NCBI RefSeq assembly: GCF_044457565.1
Contig: NZ_JBITGZ010000011.1
Coordinates: 62,001-126,000, forward strand
Length of the DNA stretch: 64,000 nt
Source of the DNA: Kitasatospora sp044457565
Lineage (GTDB): Bacteria; Actinomycetota; Actinomycetes; Streptomycetales; Streptomycetaceae
Direction of reading: 5' to 3'
Of this stretch, positions 25,099-34,173 are shown piece after piece. The notes under the pieces were generated by a model. That model saw only the letters and a program-made list of their open reading frames with translations, searched no databases and had not been told where the DNA came from. Made by a program: the position numbers and the translations under genes. Numbering within the stretch: the first letter of the stretch is position 1; every line of letters starts with the position of its first letter.

Positions 25099-25515
25099 TC
25101 ATGCCAGCAGCTCGGCGAGCGACCCGTCGAGGTCCAGTGCCGCCAGCTCGCTGCCCGGCGGCACCAGGCGGTGCGCCCGCTCCAGCCACGCGGCAACCGC
25201 CGGCAGCGGCGCCTCCAGCAGGGCGTCCCCGGCCGGCGAGCTCAGCGCCAGGCACAGCACGCTGCGCCGCCCGGACCGCGTCGGCCAGATCCGCACATCC
25301 CCCTGCCCGCACGGCCTGAAGGTGCCCTCCACCAGCAGCTCGCGCCCGAACACCCAGGTCACCGGCGTGCCGGAGTCGAGGTGGAAGGTGATGTGCACCG
25401 CGTACGGGTCGTGGCTGCCGTAGGACAGCCGCGCCGGGACGGGGACGCTGCGCTCCGGTGAGAGCACCAGGCTCAGCTCCAGCTCGTGCTCGACCACGCT
25501 CGTCGGGCGCTCCAT
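25099..25515 (-). CDS. ssgG: SsgA-family sporulation protein, probably SsgG
   Basis: The 138-residue protein matches the SALP core closely: LSYGSHDPYAVHITFHLDSG, VTWVFGRELLVEG, GDVRIWPTRSG and LCLALSSPAGDALLEAP. These proteins localise cell-division and wall machinery during sporulation. The symbol rests on position: in S. coelicolor ssgG lies in the same neighbourhood as hpd and its AsnC regulator. The sequence alone would also fit a generic SsgB-like protein. ATG 25515 follows GAGAGGAA. Confidence 0.78.
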   Translation of the reverse strand: MERPTSVVEHELELSLVLSPERSVPVPARLSYGSHDPYAVHITFHLDSGTPVTWVFGRELLVEGTFRPCGQGDVRIWPTRSGRRSVLCLALSSPAGDALLEAPLPAVAAWLERAHRLVPPGSELAALDLDGSLAELLA

Positions 25516-26048
25516 GATCGGTTCCTCTCTGCCTCGGTTCGTGCCCACTGTCGGGCCCTTCCACCTTTGAGAGGGCGGGCGCCTCCCGGTCTTACAGATG
25601 TTTTTTGTGGAATTCCGGCGGGGAGTGGTGAGGATTCCGTGGGCGGCGTGCGTGCAGGCACGCGCGCCCGGCCCGGGTGCTCCGTGGATCAGGCGGTTCA
25701 TGCGGGTGCACGGCAGTGCGTGGCGGTTGATAGCGGTTCAGGGTGGTTCACGGCGAATCCGGGCACTTCAGGGTGGGTGTGGGTGGATCGGGCTTGAGCC
25801 TGGCCGGAGTGTGCTCGTTCATCGAGAGGGGCCACGTCGTCCGGGAGACGCGCGCCTCCCGGTCGAGCGAACCCGGACGGATGGCCTGCTGTCCCGGTAT
25901 TGCCCAACTTCCACCCTGTGAGCCACCGAGGCACTACCCTTTGTGACTGCCCGGCGACTGTCCGCCCGCGAGTGGCGCGAGCGGGCCGCCGTCCGGCGCA
26001 GCCGCTCCTCGCCGCGGCGCATCGGCCCAGCCAGGAAATGAGAAGCCC
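25516..26048. other. Gene-free divergent interval, ssgG to RDD protein
   Basis: The 533 bp contain no convincing gene. They hold both promoters, a T6 run at about 25600, and TTCAGGGTGG twice (25737 and 25767). An AT-richer segment near 25905-25945 (CACTACCCTTTGTGACTG) is the likely promoter of the RDD gene. Confidence 0.5.
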
Positions 26049-27938
26049 ATGACGGACCGGCCCGACGCCGGAGGTGCGGACACGGCCATCGGCCCGGTGC
26101 CGGGCTACTACCCGGACCCCTCCATCCCCGGCTTCGTGCGCTACTGGGGTGGCACCGCCTGGGTGCCGGGCACCAGCCGACCCGCCCCGGCGGAGGGCGA
26201 GGTGCTGGAGGCGCCTCGGTTCGTGGCGCGCCGGAGCCAGCCGATGAGTGCCCGGTACGTGCCCCCGCCGACGGCTGCGGCGCCGGAGACCGAGAGGTCG
26301 GCCGCGGCGGGATCCGTGGTGGTCGGCCCGGGCGAGACCGGGCCCGTCTACTTCGACGAGACCTCGGCCGGGGCGTCCTTCAGCATGGCCCCGCAGGCGG
26401 AACTCGAACTCCGGCGGCGGGCCGATGTGGTCGGGACGGCGCAGGAGGCGGCAGGCGGGGTTCCGGGGGCAGGGCTGGGGCCGGTGCCTGCCCCGCAGCC
26501 GATGGGTGCCGCGCCCCGGCCTCCGGCGGGGCCCGGCGGCGGGCCGGTTCCCCGTACGTCCGTTCCGATGGCTTCGCTGCCGCCGGCTTCCGCGGGTCCG
26601 CCGGCTTCCGGGGCGCCGGTGGCGCCCCTGGCGTCGACTGCGCAGCCGGCGGCGGCGCAGTGGGGCGGGTACCCGTTCACCCAGCCCGCACCGGAGCTGC
26701 GGCCCGCCGCCGCGCCCGTCGCGCCCGCTGCGCCCGCTCAGGCGCCGGCACAGGCGCCGGTACCCGCGCCGGTACGGGCAACGGCGCCGGGGCCGGCCCT
26801 GGCGCGGGAGGTTTCCGGGTCGGGCTCGGTGCAGGCGCCGACGCGGGAGGTTCAGGCGCCGACACCGGAGCCGGAGCCGGAGCCGCGCCTGGCGTCCGAG
26901 CCGCCCGCGGCGGACCTCGATCACCCGTCCGCCGGCTCCGGGTGGCAGGCCGACCCGCGGGCACAGCGCGGACTGTTGGAGACCGGCACCGCGCCACGAT
27001 GGGTGTCCTGGGGGACGCTGCCCGGCCACGCCGACGCACCGGCCGCCGGGGATGCCGCAGCCGCCGTCGAGGCACCCTCCACCTTCACCGGCCTGCCGTT
27101 CGCCGACGCCGCCGGGCCCCCGGCCGCTGCCGCGACCCCCGCGCCCGCCCCGCCCCGTCCCCGCGCCGCCACGGGCGGGGGCGCCGGTGCGAGTACGGCC
27201 ACGGGTACCGGTACGAGCATGAGCGCCGGCACGGGCACGGGCACGGGCAGCCGCACCGCGGCCGCCGCCCCCCGCGACCCCGCCAAGGCGCGGACCGGGC
27301 CCACCGGCAACCGCCCCGCCCGGTCAGGCCAGTCGGCCCAGTCCGCCTCGCGCCGTCCGGGCGCCCGGACGGCGCGCCCACCGGCCGGCCTCGTCCGCCG
27401 CCTGGCGGCCGGGATCGTCGACACCGGCGTGATCGCCATCGTCGCGTTCGCCGCCGGGCTGCCGCTGGTCGGCTCGGCCGTCGCCCACGTCCAGGAGAAG
27501 CTCGACCGGGCCCGGATGGCCAGTCGGTTGGTCGGCCACCAGACGCAGGTCTGGCTGCTCGACGGTGTGGTGCTGGGCAAGGCCGGTGTGCTGCTGGGCA
27601 TCCTGCTGCTCGTCGGGTTCCTCTACGAGGTGCTCCCGACCGCCAGGACGGGGCAGACCTTCGGCAAGCGTTTGGTCGGCATCCGGGTCGTCGCGGCGCC
27701 GGACGTCGAGGCCCGCGCGCCCCGTGGCCGGGCCCGCGCCGCCCGTACCGGCCGCCCGGGCGCGGCCGTCCGTCCGGCACTCGTCGGGCCTCCGACCCTG
27801 GCCCGCTCCAGTGCCAGATGGTTCGTCAGGCAGCTGGCCACCCTGCTGGTGATCGGCCTCTGCTGGCCGCTGTTCGACCGCCCGCACCGGCGTGGCTGGC
27901 ACGACCGGGCCGCGCGGACCAGGGTGGTGCGCGGCTGA
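26049..27938 (+). CDS. RDD-family membrane protein with N-terminal DUF2510 motif
   Basis: The 629-residue protein begins with a short DUF2510 motif (PGYYPDPSIPGFVRYWGG...W), followed by about 380 residues of Ala/Pro/Thr/Gly low-complexity sequence, and ends in an RDD domain with three hydrophobic helices: RLAAGIVDTGVIAIVAF, a middle helix after VVLGKAG, and a third preceding a WHDRAARTRVV end. The GQTFGKRLVGIRVV loop is an RDD signature. RDD proteins are often transporters or scaffolds; the DUF2510 element is seen on many actinobacterial membrane proteins. The long linker is likely disordered and cytosolic. Confidence 0.8.
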   Translation: MTDRPDAGGADTAIGPVPGYYPDPSIPGFVRYWGGTAWVPGTSRPAPAEGEVLEAPRFVARRSQPMSARYVPPPTAAAPETERSAAAGSVVVGPGETGPVYFDETSAGASFSMAPQAELELRRRADVVGTAQEAAGGVPGAGLGPVPAPQPMGAAPRPPAGPGGGPVPRTSVPMASLPPASAGPPASGAPVAPLASTAQPAAAQWGGYPFTQPAPELRPAAAPVAPAAPAQAPAQAPVPAPVRATAPGPALAREVSGSGSVQAPTREVQAPTPEPEPEPRLASEPPAADLDHPSAGSGWQADPRAQRGLLETGTAPRWVSWGTLPGHADAPAAGDAAAAVEAPSTFTGLPFADAAGPPAAAATPAPAPPRPRAATGGGAGASTATGTGTSMSAGTGTGTGSRTAAAAPRDPAKARTGPTGNRPARSGQSAQSASRRPGARTARPPAGLVRRLAAGIVDTGVIAIVAFAAGLPLVGSAVAHVQEKLDRARMASRLVGHQTQVWLLDGVVLGKAGVLLGILLLVGFLYEVLPTARTGQTFGKRLVGIRVVAAPDVEARAPRGRARAARTGRPGAAVRPALVGPPTLARSSARWFVRQLATLLVIGLCWPLFDRPHRRGWHDRAARTRVVRG

Positions 27939-28009
27939 ACGGCGCAACGAGTGGGCAAAACATCCCTAATATCCCCAATTCGTAGTATGGGCGATGCTCT
28001 ACTCGGGGC

Positions 28010-28747
28010 ATGAGCACCTACGACCCTTCAGGCCCCGAGCCGGAGGAGGGTGACAAGCCCTCCTTCGACAAGAAGCCCCCGCAGCCGGGCGGCACGCCGG
28101 AAGGTGCGCCGTCGGACCCGTACGGCACGCCGCCCCCGCCCGCCAACGGCAGCCCGTACGAACAGCCCGGCCCCGGCGCGTACGGCGGCACGTACGGCGG
28201 TTCCCCGCACGACCGGCCGCCGCCCGCTCAGAACCCCTACGCCCAGGGCCCCGGCGGCCAGGGACCGTACGGCCAGGGACCGTACGGCCAGGGCGCGCCG
28301 AGCGGGGGGCCCGTCCCCGGGATGCCGGCGCTCGGCAACTGGCCGAACCGCATCCTCGCCCGGCTGATGGACTTCGTGATGGTCCAGATCGTGGGGATCA
28401 TCCTGGTGCTGCCGTTCGTGAGCCTCAGCGACCGGTCCGGCTCGGCCTCCGCCTTCTGGCTGGCCTGCCTGCTGTGGCTGGTCTACGACGGGTTGATGCT
28501 CAGCCGCGACGGCCAGACGCTCGGCAAGAAGGTGATGAAGGTCCGGGTCGCGATGCTGCTGGACGGCAGCACCCCCACGCCGTCGGCCGCGTGGACCCGG
28601 TCGGCGGTGTTCATCGTCCCGGCGGTGGTCTGCTGCGCCGCGCTGTGGTGGGTCATCGACGGGGTGTTCGGAACGTTCGACAAGCCGTACCGTCAGTGCA
28701 TCCACGACAAGGCGGCGAAGACCGTGGTGGTGTCCACCGCTCCCTGA
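28010..28747 (+). CDS. RDD-family membrane protein
   Basis: The 245-residue protein has a Pro/Gly/Tyr-rich N-terminus (repeats of YGQGP) of about 100 residues and an RDD domain with three hydrophobic helices (RILARLMDFVMVQIVGIIL; LWLVYDGLMLSRDGQTLGKK; a third near VFIVPAVVCCAALWW). It lies 71 bp downstream of another RDD gene on the same strand. The gap is AT-rich (TCCCTAATATCCCC), so it may have its own promoter. Function unknown beyond the family. Confidence 0.82.
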   Translation: MSTYDPSGPEPEEGDKPSFDKKPPQPGGTPEGAPSDPYGTPPPPANGSPYEQPGPGAYGGTYGGSPHDRPPPAQNPYAQGPGGQGPYGQGPYGQGAPSGGPVPGMPALGNWPNRILARLMDFVMVQIVGIILVLPFVSLSDRSGSASAFWLACLLWLVYDGLMLSRDGQTLGKKVMKVRVAMLLDGSTPTPSAAWTRSAVFIVPAVVCCAALWWVIDGVFGTFDKPYRQCIHDKAAKTVVVSTAP

Positions 28748-28811
28748 GCGCGCCGGCCTCCCGGCGTGCCGAACGGATCGCGATGCGTGGGTCGGCGAGC
28801 GGCCGGGTCGG

Positions 28812-29147
28812 TCAGCTCTGCTGCACGTACTCCCGGGCGGCGGGCGACGAAGCCGGCGCCGCCGCGAGCGCCTGCGTGGTGGTGACGGGAGCCGGTGTGC
28901 CCTGGCCCGCCGACGCCGGTGCGGGCTGGGGCCGGGGCGCGGACCCCGCCGCCGGGCCGGCCGCCGACCGGCGATGGGCGGCCGCCATCGACAGCGCCGT
29001 GGCGAGCGTACCGAGCGTCAGGGAGAAGGCCACCAGCACGGCGATCTCCAGGACACCGGTGGCGCCCGAGACGGCGAGCAGCGCCAGCGTGGCGACGACG
29101 ACGGTGAGGGTGCCGGTGCAGAGCTGAGCGACTGTGGGGCGCGTCAT
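28812..29147 (-). CDS. Small two-helix membrane protein
   Basis: The 111-residue protein has two hydrophobic helices in the first 55 residues (LCTGTLTVVVATLALLAV and LEIAVLVAFSLTLGTLATAL) and an Ala/Pro-rich hydrophilic tail. I do not recognise a family. It converges with the RDD gene and its promoter faces the endonuclease V gene. Confidence 0.65.
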   Translation of the reverse strand: MTRPTVAQLCTGTLTVVVATLALLAVSGATGVLEIAVLVAFSLTLGTLATALSMAAAHRRSAAGPAAGSAPRPQPAPASAGQGTPAPVTTTQALAAAPASSPAAREYVQQS

Positions 29148-29369
29148 GGCGGTCGGTCCTTCGCGCGTCGGTGGACTGCTCGGTCGGTGGTTCCCAGAAG
29201 GCTTACCCAGCCGAGCAGTTCGGTAAGTTCACCCTAACTCGGCATATGCGGGGCACGGGGGGCGCACGGGCTCTCGGGGCCGGGACACCCACGCGCCGGG
29301 CGGTGGCGGGTGCGGTCGGTACGGTGATGGCTTCACCGTCGCCGGACCGAACAAACCTCTGGGGGAGCA

Positions 29370-30083
29370 GTGCCCATTCCCGCCGACTGGCCGAGCACCG
29401 AGGCCGAGGCGCTCGCCGAGCAGCAACGACTGCGCACGCTCGTCGAACCGCATGGCGAGGGGCCCGGCCCCGGCGCCCTGGTCGCCGGCGTCGACGTGGC
29501 GTACGACGACGAACGGGACCTCGTGGTCGCCGCGGCCGTCCTGCTCGAGTACGGGACGCTGGAGGTCGTCGAGGAGACCACCGCGGTCGGCCGGATCGCC
29601 TTCCCGTACGTGCCCGGCCTGCTCGCCTTCCGCGAACTCCCCGCCGTGCTCGACGCCCTCGCCGACCTCACCCACACTCCCGACACCGTCGTCTGCGACG
29701 GCTACGGCCTCGCCCACCCCCGGCGGCTCGGCCTCGCCAGCCACCTCGGTGTCCTCACCGGCCTGCGCACCTTCGGCGTCGCCAAGACCCCGTTCACCTT
29801 CAGCCACCAGGCTCCCGGCCCCCAGCGAGGCGCCCGCAGCCCGCTGGTCGACGACGCGGGCGCCGGAGAAGAGGGCGGCGAGGAGGTCGGCAGCGCGCTG
29901 CGCACCCGGGCGGGGGTCAAGCCCGTCTTCGTCTCGGTCGGCCACCGCATCGGCCTCTCCGAAGCCGTCGACGCCACCCTCGCCCTCGCCCGCGAGTACC
30001 GCCTGCCCGAGACCACCCGCCGCGCCGACTCGCTCTGCCGCCGCGCCCTCGCCGAGCTCCAGCGCACCGCCGGCACCGGCTGA
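29370..30083 (+). CDS. nfi: Endonuclease V
   Basis: The 237-residue protein has the Endo V metal site: GVDVAY (Asp42), FPYVPGLLAFRE (Glu89) and CDGYGLAHPRRLG (Asp110), in near-identical register with the characterised thermophilic enzyme. It nicks DNA one nucleotide 3' of deaminated adenine (inosine) and acts on inosine-containing RNA in some organisms. An insert of about 15 acidic/Gly residues (VDDAGAGEEGGEE) follows the substrate-binding region. The GTG start follows GGGGGAG. Monocistronic. Confidence 0.93.
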   Translation: MPIPADWPSTEAEALAEQQRLRTLVEPHGEGPGPGALVAGVDVAYDDERDLVVAAAVLLEYGTLEVVEETTAVGRIAFPYVPGLLAFRELPAVLDALADLTHTPDTVVCDGYGLAHPRRLGLASHLGVLTGLRTFGVAKTPFTFSHQAPGPQRGARSPLVDDAGAGEEGGEEVGSALRTRAGVKPVFVSVGHRIGLSEAVDATLALAREYRLPETTRRADSLCRRALAELQRTAGTG

Positions 30084-30271
30084 CGATCCGGCAGTTGGGC
30101 GCCGTCGCAGGTCAGGGGCGGAGCCGGCGGGCGGCCCGGATGGGGCCGTTCTCGGTGGTGGCGCGATGTGTTAGACATAAGGGTTGTGGGTCGATGGTTG
30201 ACCACGAAGGGCCAGGGCGCAGAGCCCGGTTCTGACAGGAAGTGCAGGATGTACGGGGGAGGCACGAGGGC

Positions 30272-30766
30272 GTGAGCACGGGGACGGGTTCGAGCGGAGG
30301 CCCTGGCGGGGGATACCGCGTCGAGGTCGAGAATCTGCGGGCCTTCGCCGCGCAGGTGCGGCGGCTGTTGGAGGAGTTTCAGACCCACGCGGACGGCAGC
30401 AAGACGCACGGGCAGAGCGGTGTGGGCAAGACCGCCTTCGGCACGTTCGCCGAGGCGACCGCGCTGCACGGCAAGTACGAGACCATGCGCGACGGCCTGC
30501 GCGACGTACTGAACCAGTTGCAGGACGCCGTCGACGACGCCCAGCGCAAGGCCGAACTGACCGCGGCCAACTACGACGAGCAGGAGCACGAGACCTCGCA
30601 GAAGCTCAAGCTCTCCACGGACGGCTGGTCGGTCGCCAACCCGTCGGCCACCAGTGCGGTCGCCTACACCCAGACCGCCGCCAGGCCCGCCGCCACCTCG
30701 CCGAACCCCCAGCCACGGCCGCAGGGCCCCGACCCGCGCACCGGCCCGGCGCAACCGGGGTGGTAG
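30272..30766 (+). CDS. ESX/WXG100-like secretion-associated protein
   Basis: The 164-residue protein has a Gly-rich start, a helical hairpin (YRVEVENLRAFAAQVRRLLEE ... MRDGLRDVLNQLQDAVDDAQ) and then NYDEQE, matching the YxxxE export signature of type VII substrates, and a Pro-rich tail. GTG at 30272 has GGGGGAGG upstream. It precedes a larger ESX/PPE-like protein and a mycosin, and is probably co-exported as a heterodimer with the former. Confidence 0.72.
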   Translation: MSTGTGSSGGPGGGYRVEVENLRAFAAQVRRLLEEFQTHADGSKTHGQSGVGKTAFGTFAEATALHGKYETMRDGLRDVLNQLQDAVDDAQRKAELTAANYDEQEHETSQKLKLSTDGWSVANPSATSAVAYTQTAARPAATSPNPQPRPQGPDPRTGPAQPGW

Positions 30767-30851
30767 GCGTGGACGTCATGGTGATGGATGGTCGGACCAG
30801 CAGTGAGGCCGCAGCCGCCGGCCGGGGGAACGGGACAGGAGGCGCCCGAGC

Positions 30852-32354
30852 ATGAGCTACACCAACTTCAACGGCTACAGCCACGGCCAGCTCCGGAAGA
30901 TGGTCCAGGCCATGAACTCCGGTGAGGTCATGGCCGCGAGCGACCCCTGGCGTCGCGCCGCAGCCACCCTGAAGGCGATCCGCACCTCCCTCGGCTCCGC
31001 CTCCGGCGAAGCCGCGCTGGACTGGGAGGGCTCCACCAGCAACGCCTTCTACTCCCGGATGACCCGGCTCGCCAACAGCATCAACAACACCGCGTCCTAC
31101 GCCAACGATGCCGCCATCACGCTGCAGATGATGGCCGAGGCCATCGACCAGGCGAAGCGCGACATGCCCGAGGAGCCGGGCAACTGGGACAAGTTCACCG
31201 ACGCCGTCGGCGACATCGCCTCCGCGACGGTCGGCGGGGACGACGAGGACACCAAGACCTCGGTCGGCGACGAGAAGAAGGCCGAGGCCGTCGCGGTGAT
31301 GCAAACACTCGCGATGAAGTACCGGGCGGCGGCGCCGCTGCTGAAGCCCCCGCCGCCCCCGCCACCCCCGCCGGGCCGTGACGACTTTCACGATATCCCC
31401 GCGCCGGACGACCCCACGGGCGCGGTTGCCATCGGGGCCATGATCGCCGGGTCCGGCATGGGCAACGGCGGGTACTACGGAGCATCGAGCGGCGCTGCTG
31501 TGCCGCCGAAGAAGACCGGTGGCTCGGTCGCCGGTACCCCCAAGGCGCCCAAGGCGTCGGCACCGCCGCCCACGGATCCCGCGATCAAGGGCGGTACGCC
31601 GAAGCCGGCGCCCAAGCCTCCGGCCGTGCACGGAGACTCGACCATCAAGGGCGGGGTGGAGAACCCTACGCCCAAGCCGCCGACCGTGATCAACGTGGGC
31701 CCGGGCACCGGTATTGACGGCGCGACGCTGGCTCCTGCGCCGACGGCCGCCGGGAGCAGTTCCTTCAGCCCCGGAACCGTTGGCGGATCCAACGGCACGG
31801 GATCCACAGGTCCTGGCGGCCTCTCCGGCGGCCTTCTCAGCGGTGGTGTGGATGGTCCCGGCGTCGGTCCCGTCATGAAGGGCGGCGGCGTGGCCGGCCC
31901 CGGCACTGGCAGCTCTGCCAGTGGACAGAACAAGGCCGGTGGGGCGGGCAGGGAAGCCGGGCGCGCCGGGTCCGGCGCCGGTGCGGCGAAGAGTGGCAAC
32001 GCCTTCGGCGCCGGTGGCATGCAGGAAGGCGGCTTCGGAGCCGGTGGACGTGGTGGCTCCGGCGGACGGTCCGGGAGCAGCCCGGCCCGGCGTGGCGGCG
32101 GTGTGGCCGGCGAGGCTGTCCGGCCCGGGGCCGGGAGGCGCGGGGCGTTCACGGAGGGTGGCTCAGGGCTGGGGGCACGTACCCGTGCTCAGGGCGAGCA
32201 GGGCAAGGGGCCCCAGGGACAGGGCATGCCGCTGAGCGACTCGCAGCGCCGCAAGAAGGAGAAGGAGAAGGGCGGCAAGCGTCCTGACTACCTGGTCGAA
32301 GACGAGGAGACCTGGGTGTCGGGCCAGGCCGTCAATCCGAACGTGGTGGAATGA
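30852..32354 (+). CDS. Large PPE/ESX-like type VII substrate
   Basis: The 500-residue protein has a helical N-terminal domain of about 150 residues (FNGYSHGQLRKMVQAMN ... LDWEGSTSNAFYSRM ... ITLQMMAEAIDQAKRDM, with W-E-G at the turn), a run of nine prolines near 180, a Gly/Pro/Ser-rich repeat region and a charged C-terminus containing PDYLVEDEETW, which includes a YxxxD motif. This resembles the long WXG100/PPE-like proteins encoded next to mycosins in Streptomyces type VII loci. A 14-bp hairpin separates it from the mycosin gene. Confidence 0.72.
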   Translation: MSYTNFNGYSHGQLRKMVQAMNSGEVMAASDPWRRAAATLKAIRTSLGSASGEAALDWEGSTSNAFYSRMTRLANSINNTASYANDAAITLQMMAEAIDQAKRDMPEEPGNWDKFTDAVGDIASATVGGDDEDTKTSVGDEKKAEAVAVMQTLAMKYRAAAPLLKPPPPPPPPPGRDDFHDIPAPDDPTGAVAIGAMIAGSGMGNGGYYGASSGAAVPPKKTGGSVAGTPKAPKASAPPPTDPAIKGGTPKPAPKPPAVHGDSTIKGGVENPTPKPPTVINVGPGTGIDGATLAPAPTAAGSSSFSPGTVGGSNGTGSTGPGGLSGGLLSGGVDGPGVGPVMKGGGVAGPGTGSSASGQNKAGGAGREAGRAGSGAGAAKSGNAFGAGGMQEGGFGAGGRGGSGGRSGSSPARRGGGVAGEAVRPGAGRRGAFTEGGSGLGARTRAQGEQGKGPQGQGMPLSDSQRRKKEKEKGGKRPDYLVEDEETWVSGQAVNPNVVE

Positions 32355-32386
32355 CTCCCTGTCCGTAGTGGACGGTTCGATCCGAC

Positions 32387-32421
32387 CGGTCGTCCCGCAG
32401 AACGCCTCTGCGGGACGACCG
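32387..32421. terminator. Hairpin between ESX-like gene and mycosin
   Basis: CGGTCGTCCCGCAG pairs perfectly with CTGCGGGACGACCG around a 7-base loop. It ends only 24 bp before the mycosin start, so it may reduce readthrough into, or translation of, the protease gene. Confidence 0.6.
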
Positions 32422-32445
32422 CTTCGCTGAGTGGGGTGACCAGGC

Positions 32446-33816
32446 TTGACGACCAGCCGACCAGTGCGCGGTGCGGCCGTGCTCGCCGTCGCGGCTCTGC
32501 TCCTTGGAGTAGGGGCAGGTCCGGCGAGTGCGGACAACATCCGTACGGGACAGTGGCCGTTGGTCAACTACCGCTCGGACACGACCGTATGGCCGATCTC
32601 GCAAGGCAACGGAGTGATTGTCGCTGTCATCGACAGTGGGGTCTTGAAAGATCATCAGGACCTCACGGGCCAAGTGCTTCCCGGGGCCGACTTCTCGGGG
32701 GAGAACTCCGATGGGACGGTTGACAAGGATGGCCATGGGACAGGCATGGCCAGCCTGATCGCTGGCCATGGCCATGGTGACCAGGCGGGAATCATGGGGC
32801 TGGCGCCCAAGTCGAAGATCCTCCCGATCCGGATCAGATGGGGCGGAGAGGATGTCGCGGAGGGCGAGAAGTCCGATGTGGCTCGGGCTGTTCGATTCGC
32901 CGCCGATCACGGCGCCAAGGTGATCAACATGTCCATCGGCGGCTATTCGAAGAATGATTCGGAGATCCGCTCTGCGGTCAGTTATGCCGCAGGTAAGGAT
33001 GTTGTCCTGGTCGCTTCGACGGGAAACAGCGGCAATCGGAACAGGCCTGTTGAATACCCGGCGGCCTTTCCGGGGGTGGTCGCCGTCGGCGCAGTCGATC
33101 GCACGGGTGCGATCTGGGAGAAGTCGACCTTCGGACCTGAGACGACTCTTGCTGCTCCCGGCGCTGGGATCTACCGGGCCAGTGCGCAGCCGGCTGCCGG
33201 ATACGGCATCGGTGACGGCACCTCCGACGCCACGGCCTACGTCTCCGCCATTGCCGCGCTCGTGCGATCCAAGTATCCCGAGCTCTCGGCGGGCCAGGTC
33301 ATCAATCGGATGATCAAGACTGCCGTGGCGCCGCCCGATGGTTCTACGGCTCCCAATGACAAGTACGGCTACGGCATCGCGTCGCCGTCGAAGGCGTTGG
33401 CGCCGAATCCGGCGGTGGACGGTGGGTCCAAGGAGAACCCGCTGCTCGGCCGGGCCGAGTCGCAGGGGGGAGCCGCGACCACGGAACCTGCGGCGGAGCC
33501 GGGCGGCGGCGATGTCGGCGGTGTGCCGGGGGCAGCGGACAGTGCCGGGGTGCCGGGCTACCTCTATGTGGCGGCGGGGGCGGTCGGGCTGCTCATCGTC
33601 GTCGGCGTGGTGTTCCTGATCGTCCGCAAGCGCGGCAATCGCAACGGGCCGGGGCCCGGCCCTGGCCCCGGCCCCGGCGGCGGGTACATGCCGCCGCAGC
33701 AGCCTCCGTACGGCTATCCTCAGGCGCCGCCGATGGCCCAGCCGCCGCACGGCCTGCCGCAGGGTCCACCCGGTGTTCCGCCAGCTGCTCCGTCCTCGGG
33801 CAATCCGTATCGCTGA
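32446..33816 (+). CDS. mycP: Type VII secretion mycosin (S8 subtilisin-like protease)
   Basis: The 456-residue protein has a signal peptide (cleavage near PASAD), a subtilase domain with Asp63 (VIDSGV), His97 (DGHGTGM) and Ser260 (GDGTSDATA), one C-terminal transmembrane helix at about 365-390, and a Pro/Gly-rich cytosolic tail. This is the mycosin architecture; these proteases sit on the outside of the membrane and stabilise or process type VII substrates. Codon use is visibly less GC3-biased (GAT, AAG, TCT, GTT) than neighbours, suggesting later acquisition. TTG at 32446 follows GGGGTGA; GTG at 32464 is possible. No EccC/EccD genes are nearby. Confidence 0.88.
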   Translation: MTTSRPVRGAAVLAVAALLLGVGAGPASADNIRTGQWPLVNYRSDTTVWPISQGNGVIVAVIDSGVLKDHQDLTGQVLPGADFSGENSDGTVDKDGHGTGMASLIAGHGHGDQAGIMGLAPKSKILPIRIRWGGEDVAEGEKSDVARAVRFAADHGAKVINMSIGGYSKNDSEIRSAVSYAAGKDVVLVASTGNSGNRNRPVEYPAAFPGVVAVGAVDRTGAIWEKSTFGPETTLAAPGAGIYRASAQPAAGYGIGDGTSDATAYVSAIAALVRSKYPELSAGQVINRMIKTAVAPPDGSTAPNDKYGYGIASPSKALAPNPAVDGGSKENPLLGRAESQGGAATTEPAAEPGGGDVGGVPGAADSAGVPGYLYVAAGAVGLLIVVGVVFLIVRKRGNRNGPGPGPGPGPGGGYMPPQQPPYGYPQAPPMAQPPHGLPQGPPGVPPAAPSSGNPYR

Positions 33817-33853
33817 TGCGCCCACGGACAGGCGTATTGCGTGAGGTGGGGGA

Positions 33854-33896
33854 GGCCCTTCCGGTAGTCATGGGTCCATCGACTACCGGAAGGGCC
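33854..33896. terminator. Long perfect hairpin after the mycosin gene
   Basis: GGCCCTTCCGGTAGTC (33854-33869) and GACTACCGGAAGGGCC (33881-33896) form 16 perfect pairs around an 11-base loop that can itself pair ATGG with CCAT. It is a strong terminator candidate acting from either strand. Confidence 0.75.
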
Positions 33897-34173
33897 CGGT
33901 CATGTCCCGCACATCCCGTACGTCCAGGCGGACGAGGAGTCGACCGGTCCGAAGAACGAGCGGGAGGCGGCCTGTCTGCGCGAGCCTGCTGAGCTGGGTG
34001 ATGCCGGCGCTCCCGGAGCTCCCGGAGCCACGTGCGCCGTCAGGGGCGATGCCGGCTGACGGACGGGAGACAGGCGGTGGTCCAGGCCGTCCACGCAGAG
34101 TCGCCCGTCCACGCGGTCCTGGCCCGCGAGGTCGCTAGCCTGCCGTCATGGACTGCCGCAGGGAGGGAGGGGC
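33897..34173. other. Gene-free interval with a possible coding remnant
   Basis: Including the hairpin, 357 bp separate mycosin and the acetyltransferase. One plus-strand frame to a TGA at 34057 reads like protein (PYVQADEESTGPKNEREAAC) but has no start or ribosome site, so at most it is the tail of a lost gene. Nothing else is visible. Confidence 0.35.

Noticed and set aside
25598..25921. Possible 107-residue gene between ssgG and the RDD gene
   Set aside because: No ribosome site, codon use unlike genes here, and it crosses the expected promoters.
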